DNA of 64,000 bases from the NCBI RefSeq assembly GCF_000321225.1, contig NW_004450404.1, positions 1,406,269 through 1,470,268 on the forward strand, given 5' to 3'. The stretch comes from Odobenus rosmarus divergens. Taxonomy: Eukaryota > Chordata > Mammalia > Carnivora > Odobenidae. Positions 59,355 to 64,000 of the stretch are shown piece after piece. The notes beneath the pieces were generated by a model. It was not told the DNA's origin and searched no databases. It saw nothing but the letters and a program-made list of their open reading frames with translations. The translations under genes and the position numbers were made by a program. How positions within the stretch are numbered: position 1 is the first letter of the stretch; every line of letters begins with the position of its first letter.

Positions 59355-59485
59355 CATCAATCTGCTCATTCATTCACTCCATTATGACTGAGCAGCTACT
59401 CTACGCTACACACGGGGCCAGAAACCCAGGCTATGCCAGCACGCGTGGCAGAAAGTACCCTGCCCTCAGGGAGCTTCCGTCTGTG
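59355..59485 (+). repeat. L2-class ancient repeat scrap
   Basis: 'tgactgagcagctactctacg' and 'ccctgccctcagggagcttcc' fit the pattern of other copies in the window. Confidence 0.5.
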
Positions 59486-60095
59486 TGACGGAGGTCTCGC
59501 GTGAATATAGAATCATTCAGCCAGATCACAACTGCACCTCGCACGTGTCGGGGACCGAAGGCCTGTGCCTTTACTTTTCTATCCTCTTCAACAGATGAGT
59601 AGGTCAAGGGGTCACCTCGTTCTATCTAGTTCCGGGGGTTTACCAATCAGTGTAGATGTGAGCATGGGATGCACAAAGGAATGGCCGGCAGAAAGGGGTT
59701 GACATTGAGACCCATTATCGCTTGTGACTGGGGCAAGGCCAACTCTTGCTGACAAGTAGATCATGTTTCATAGGCCATGCCAGGCACTGCCTTCCCACAC
59801 TATTTCCCATTCTCCTATTAATGGAGCCCCAGTTTTGTTTCAGGAACCATCTTCAGTGTAAGCCAATTTTAGCCATCCTGCTCCTCTTTGCCTGTGATTG
59901 GTCTAGAATTGGCCACGTAGCCCAATTTCAATCACTGGGGAAAAAAAGAGAAGTCTACGACAGTCTCTGGGACAGAGATTTCCTCTCTGTTGAGAGGAGA
60001 TGAGGAGAAGGCCGTTTGTGTGGCTGCCCTTTCTTCTTTCTTGCTTGGGAGGCTGTTGTGCATGGATAAGATGCCTGGAGCTGTGGCAGCCATCT

Positions 60096-60317
60096 TTTTT
60101 TGTTTTTTTAAGATCGATCAGTCGATCGATCGATCGATTGATTTGAGAGAGAGAGCGAGAGCATGAGTTGGGGGGGGAGTGGCAGAGGGAGAGGGAGAAG
60201 TAGACTCCCCGCTGAGCATGGAGCCCGATGCGGGGCTTGATCCCAGGACCCTGAGATCATAACCTAAGCCAAAACCAAGAGTCGGCCACTTAACCAACTG
60301 GGCCACCCAGGCGCCCC
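60096..60317 (-). mobile_element. CAN/SINEC SINE with (GATC/ATCG)n tail repeat
   Basis: Antisense full-length copy ending 'gccacccaggcgccccc'. The usual TTTATTTA tract on the tail side is replaced by a GATC/ATCG repeat (60112-60140). A 14-bp target-site duplication GTGGCAG(C/T)CATCTT lies at 60082-60095 and 60319-60332. Confidence 0.95.
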
Positions 60318-60332
60318 CGTGGCAGTCATCTT

Positions 60333-61240
60333 ATGGCCACGAGGAGATCTTGAGGATGGCAGAAGAGAAGACTAGAAAGACCTTGGATGACTGACAACCC
60401 CGATGAGCCACCCACCAACCCTGGAATCATCTAGTGCCCGGACTTGTTGCTATGTAAAATTAATAACCCTCTGTTAATGCAATCAATTTTAATCAGATAT
60501 CCTTTATTTGCAGCTGAAAGCCCCCTAAGTGCTATAACTGCAAATATGCCGGCTCAAGACAGAAAAGCTAAAAACTATGTGTGGTTTTTTTTTTTTCCTC
60601 CTTATTTTGGGGAGAGGTCTTTTACTGATGGTTATAATAAGTGGTCTGGCTGTGTGAGGGTCAGCTTTACTCTATTAATGAACAGACAGGTGTTGTCTGC
60701 AGTCTACTTCCTTTAGTGGAAGATGCAAAACCAAGCACAAATCACTGGTCAGGACAAACCATTACATTATACCCGGGATCATATTAAGTGACTTTATTCT
60801 AGCACCTGGTAAATGAGTAATTATTCAATGAACTCATCTTATCAGGACAAGGGAAGTATAACCAAAGGTTAACTATCTGCAGAGACAGAACAAAGAAAAG
60901 TATCAGTGGTGCTCTGAGGCCACGGGGGAGCCAATCAGCACCCAGGGCCAGTGCGAGATTCCCAAATGGCCCCACCTTTCCCCTCGGCTTGGCACACCTT
61001 GGGCACAGGCCAAGACCCACCACAGTTAGATGGGCCTCTTGAGAGCCAACTCACTGGCCTGACCCTCTCAGGGACCTTCCCCTTAAGAGGATCTTATTTT
61101 CCTAAAAGGTTCCTCTCCCGATCACACCCCAGGACTTGCCTCTACCAACTCCATACTGTCCGAAATAAGCATTCCCCTTTATACACTTCAGTTGATGCCC
61201 CAAGTCATCATCTGATATTAATATCTCTCCAATTAATTTT
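60333..61240. other. Unique intronic sequence
   Basis: No repeat or exon is recognised beyond a short T run at 60586-60597. Confidence 0.45.
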
Positions 61241-61244
61241 TTGA

Positions 61245-61640
61245 ATCACTTTTTCTCTGATTACAAAGGTAGTACATGCTCAATGTACAATTGTTCTAGG
61301 AAAAACATAAAATTGTAACAAAAGAAAGTCAAGTATAATCTCACCACACTGAGACAACCACTATTAGTGTTTCAGTATGTTACCCTCCAGGCTCTTTTTC
61401 TAAAAGTAGATAGTCTAGGTTCACACTATATGGAGTATTGCATTCTGCTTATTTCACCTAACATCATATGCCATGACTCTATAAATTCTTCATAAATATT
61501 TTGAAGGTGGCATAATCTTCTGTGGCATTGCAATTCGTGATTTATTGAATCACTTCCCTGTTGTTGGATAATTAGTTTCCAAATCTTTCCCTCTCTTTGA
61601 TTTTTGTTAATAGAAAAGTGCTGCACAGATATTCTTGCGT
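61245..61640 (-). mobile_element. Old L1 fragment, antisense
   Basis: 'ttctgcttatttcacctaac', 'ccatgactctataaattcttc' and 'gtggcattgcaattcgtg' resemble the complement of an old L1 3' region. Diverged. Confidence 0.5.
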
Positions 61641-62024
61641 GCATGCTACATACGAGTTTAGCAGGTTCTCCACGTGGCTCCCCAGTGGGGAGAAGGAAAG
61701 AAGGTCCAGGACAGGGAGGTCTGCTGGAGGGTGGGGGCTGGCTGTGGAGAACAGGAGGCACAAGGAGGCCAGGTGAGCCAGGGGCGGGGGGAGAGGGACA
61801 GATGCTGAACAGGCAGCCAGCGGAGGAGGTGAAAGAGAAGGCCGCTAAAGGTTCCAACAATTGAGCTGCTGCTGAGGGCCTTGGCTGGGCGCTACCAGGG
61901 GCTGAGAGGGCCCGCCTGTAAAGTGACTCTGTCCTAGAAACTGAAACAAGCTCTGGAGGCAAAAGCTGAGCAGGGTGAAGCAATTACAGGACAGTTGTTA
62001 AAGGCTAATTCACTCTGCTTCTCC

Positions 62025-62190
62025 ACCGTGGCTACACAGTGCAATCACCTGGACAATGAAGAAAAAGTGACTCAGGCCTGGATCCCTCTCTGGGGATTGA
62101 CTGAATCTTTTTGGGGTGCAGCCCGGGCGAGGTCGGTTTTCAGTCTCCCCCGGTGACCTTAGCACGCCGTCATGTAGAGAGGCACTGCTC
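62025..62190. mobile_element. MER5-like fossil, weak
   Basis: 'caccgtggctacacagtgc', 'aatcacctggacaatgaag' and 'ggggattgactgaatc' recall MER5-type order. The right half is too diverged to be sure. Confidence 0.4.
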
Positions 62191-62789
62191 CAGCAGAGGC
62201 TGGGGGGAGGAAGGGAGAAGCAAGGACTGGACTGAGCAGAGAGGAGAGGGCGCTAGGGCACCACCACCAGGGGAGTGGCAGGGTATTCCAGGGCCCACTG
62301 AGGGGACGGCCTGCCCAGGCGAGCTGTCAGGAGCAAGGCTCAGCAGCACAGGGCTCCTCCAAGGCCAGGCCGGGCAGTGCTGACCTGGTGTGTGGGGCAG
62401 CAGAGGTGCCGGGGCAGCTGATCAAAGTGGCGACCAAAGGCTCTGGGGATTGGGGACAAGTCAGAAACGCGGCCGCGGGAATGAGAAGGCAGCTGTGAGG
62501 TGACCCAGCATGCAGACTGGGGTGGAAGAAGGGTGTGGGGAGCAAGGGGAGCAGATGCGACGGCCTCAGTACCCCCTCCCCATGGACTCAGCATGCCCAC
62601 TGGCATGTAGGGACAGACAAGGTCACACCCAGGAAACTTCCGCAGGGCTCCAGGGAGGACTCCATCTTTGCTCCCCACCCAGCTCCCAGGGCCCACTAAA
62701 ATCATGGAGTCCACCTGGGAGCTGAGGGTGTGACAACACGTGAGGTCATCTATAATAAGTTACACTTTCAGAATGACTCAGAGGCGCGG

Positions 62790-62935
62790 CGTGTGTCTTC
62801 CGCGCTTAGACCACGAGCCCCAGGAGGACAGGAACCCATCTTTGTGCTCTCAAAGTCTAGCACGTTCCTGGGAAAAACCTACTTACTATTCTGTGGATGA
62901 AGGAACAGGTGAACAAATGAACTAGCCAACAAGTG
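62790..62935 (+). repeat. L2 3' end
   Basis: 'tagaccacgagccccaggagg', 'aaagtctagcacgttcctgg' and 'gatgaaggaacaggtgaac' match the L2 3'-end pattern. Confidence 0.6.
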
Positions 62936-63216
62936 AATAACCCATCCCAAGAAGAAACTCTGATTCCAGGAGCGACCCTTCCAGAGGCGCCTACTGACGG
63001 GGCAGGAGGCGGCCACTGCGGGGCGGGAGGCAGCATTCTGTGCCGTGGGTGCAGAGGACCCTTGGCTGGCCCCTTTCGTTTCACTGGCTGAGGTCTACAC
63101 TAAAAACACCCGGACACGTTGAAGGCTGGCCACCCTTCGCCGGCATCTCCTCAACAGGTTGACAAATGGCCCAGAAGACTGCCTCATCTGCCCCTGTCAC
63201 TCAAGAGTAAGAGGAC

Positions 63217-63392
63217 GGGCGCGCCTGGGTGGCTCAGTCGTTAAGCGTCGGCCTTCGGCTCAGGTTGTGATCCCGGAGTCCTGGGATCGAGCCCCGCATC
63301 GGGCTCCCTGCTCCGCGGGGAGCCTGCTTCTCCCTCTCCCACTCCCCCTGCTTGTGGTTCCCTCTCTCGCTGTCCAAAAAAAAAAAAAAAAA
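63217..63392 (+). mobile_element. CAN/SINEC SINE, youngest-looking copy
   Basis: Close to the arctoid consensus: 'gcgcctgggtggctcagtcg', 'ggccttcggctcaggttg', 'gggatcgagccccgcatcgg', 'ctgctccgcggggagcctgc', and a pure A tail of about 19 nt. The 14-bp target-site duplication AAGAGTAAGAGGAC is perfect (63203-63216 and 63393-63406). The intact CpGs and perfect duplication suggest a recent insertion. Confidence 0.97.
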
Positions 63393-64000
63393 AAGAGTAA
63401 GAGGACAGCCAGAGTCCTGCAGGGGGAGCCACTCTATTAACCTCTTCATGCACACCCAGCTACGTGGAACTTTCCAGGTTTAAGCTTGTAAAAAGCACTT
63501 TTTTGGAAACAACAACATTAAACTTCCAGAAAGAAAGAGCCACACCAAGTATGAGGTCACTTGCTGCAAAGGGAACCTCAGAGCCCCAACTGTGATGCAC
63601 TTGTGCTTTCTAAAGGGGGGGGGAGGGGATCTGCTGACCTGCAACAGAAACCTCCGGAGGCACAGAGCATGCTCTCCTGGTAGCTGCCATGAAGGCAGAC
63701 TTTCCATGACTAACTTATTGTGGTCTGAAGAAAATGTCCCAATTTTCACAATGGTTTTTGAAATGAATCAGGCTGAAACTTGATATAAGCTTTCTCAGCC
63801 TGGCTGGGAATTTTTCCTCTTAGTAAAAAAAAATGGTTTTAATGCTCACAAGCCAATCCAAAACTATTGAGCTGGCAAATGTTGGGTATTTTTTTAAAAG
63901 TTAGTTTCATAAGGATGAGAGGTTCTTGGCTTCTCTCCTACTTGAAAGATGAACCCTCGGCAGACATACGGGGATAATTTATGTTGGACACGGAGCCAGC

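Larger units (their letters stand above)
58849..64000 (-). other. SH3KBP1 intron, continuing past the window
   Basis: No further SH3KBP1 exon is recognised. It contains L2-like scraps, an old L1 piece, a MER5-like scrap and two SINEs. A probable medium-reiteration repeat lies at 59.74-60.0 kb ('gtgattggtctagaattggcc'). Confidence 0.7.

Noticed and set aside
63217..63392. Possible tRNA genes (A and B box motifs in SINEs, here and in other copies)
   Set aside because: The boxes belong to tRNA-derived SINEs. No cloverleaf with a proper anticodon stem and 3' acceptor is kept, and A tails follow.
1..64000. CRISPR arrays, integrons, phage or operon-like gene clusters
   Set aside because: There are no regularly spaced direct repeats with unique spacers and no bacterial-type genes. 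The window is spliced mammalian DNA throughout.
58849..64000. A further upstream SH3KBP1 exon (SDRSNDI segment)
   Set aside because: I scanned the minus strand for the expected codons before a donor and found none. It most likely lies beyond the right edge.

Overview
The window is mammalian X-linked DNA from a carnivoran. Two points support this. First, the coding exons match two neighbouring vertebrate genes, MAP3K15 and SH3KBP1. From memory these are adjacent and co-oriented at human Xp22.12. Second, there are at least fourteen copies or fragments of the carnivoran tRNA-derived SINE (CAN/SINEC), recognisable by its 'gcctgggtggctcag' head. The young copies look like the bear/seal/mustelid (arctoid) type rather than the canid or felid type, so a non-canid caniform is the best guess. 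The species cannot be named from the sequence alone.

Layout. All recognised protein-coding exons lie on the minus strand. At 1-28.2 kb is the 5' part of MAP3K15 (ASK3). Exon 1, with the start codon, is at 27833-28196 inside a CpG island, and exon 2 is at 7982-8121. Intron 1 is about 19.7 kb, and the window ends inside intron 2. Intron 1 carries a decayed EIF5 retrocopy (13.1-14.26 kb) and many L1 fragments. At about 28.6-43 kb is the intergenic space, a graveyard of L1 pieces (mostly antisense), SINEs, DNA-transposon fossils and L2/MIR-like relics. At about 43-64 kb is the 3' part of SH3KBP1 (CIN85): a long AT-rich 3' UTR, then the last five coding exons at 46480-46521, 47522-47585, 50656-50933, 55144-55272 and 58739-58848. 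These encode the end of the proline/serine-rich linker and the C-terminal coiled coil. Exon phases join without a break in both genes.

How the genes relate. MAP3K15 is an ASK-family stress MAP3 kinase. SH3KBP1 is a CBL-binding endocytic adaptor. They are tandem neighbours with separate promoters, and nothing here suggests joint function. No operon, CRISPR array, integron, cellular tRNA gene or rRNA gene is present. I found no convincing new biological system. The most interesting items are the EIF5 retrocopy, a CpG-rich patch with a 14-bp palindrome in MAP3K15 intron 2, an approximately 160-bp alternating purine-pyrimidine tract, a glycine-codon repeat in SH3KBP1, a G-rich element in its 3' UTR, and recent SINE insertions with clean target-site duplications.

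Repeat families were assigned by eye. Boundaries of old elements are approximate (tens of bases), and exact family names need RepeatMasker.
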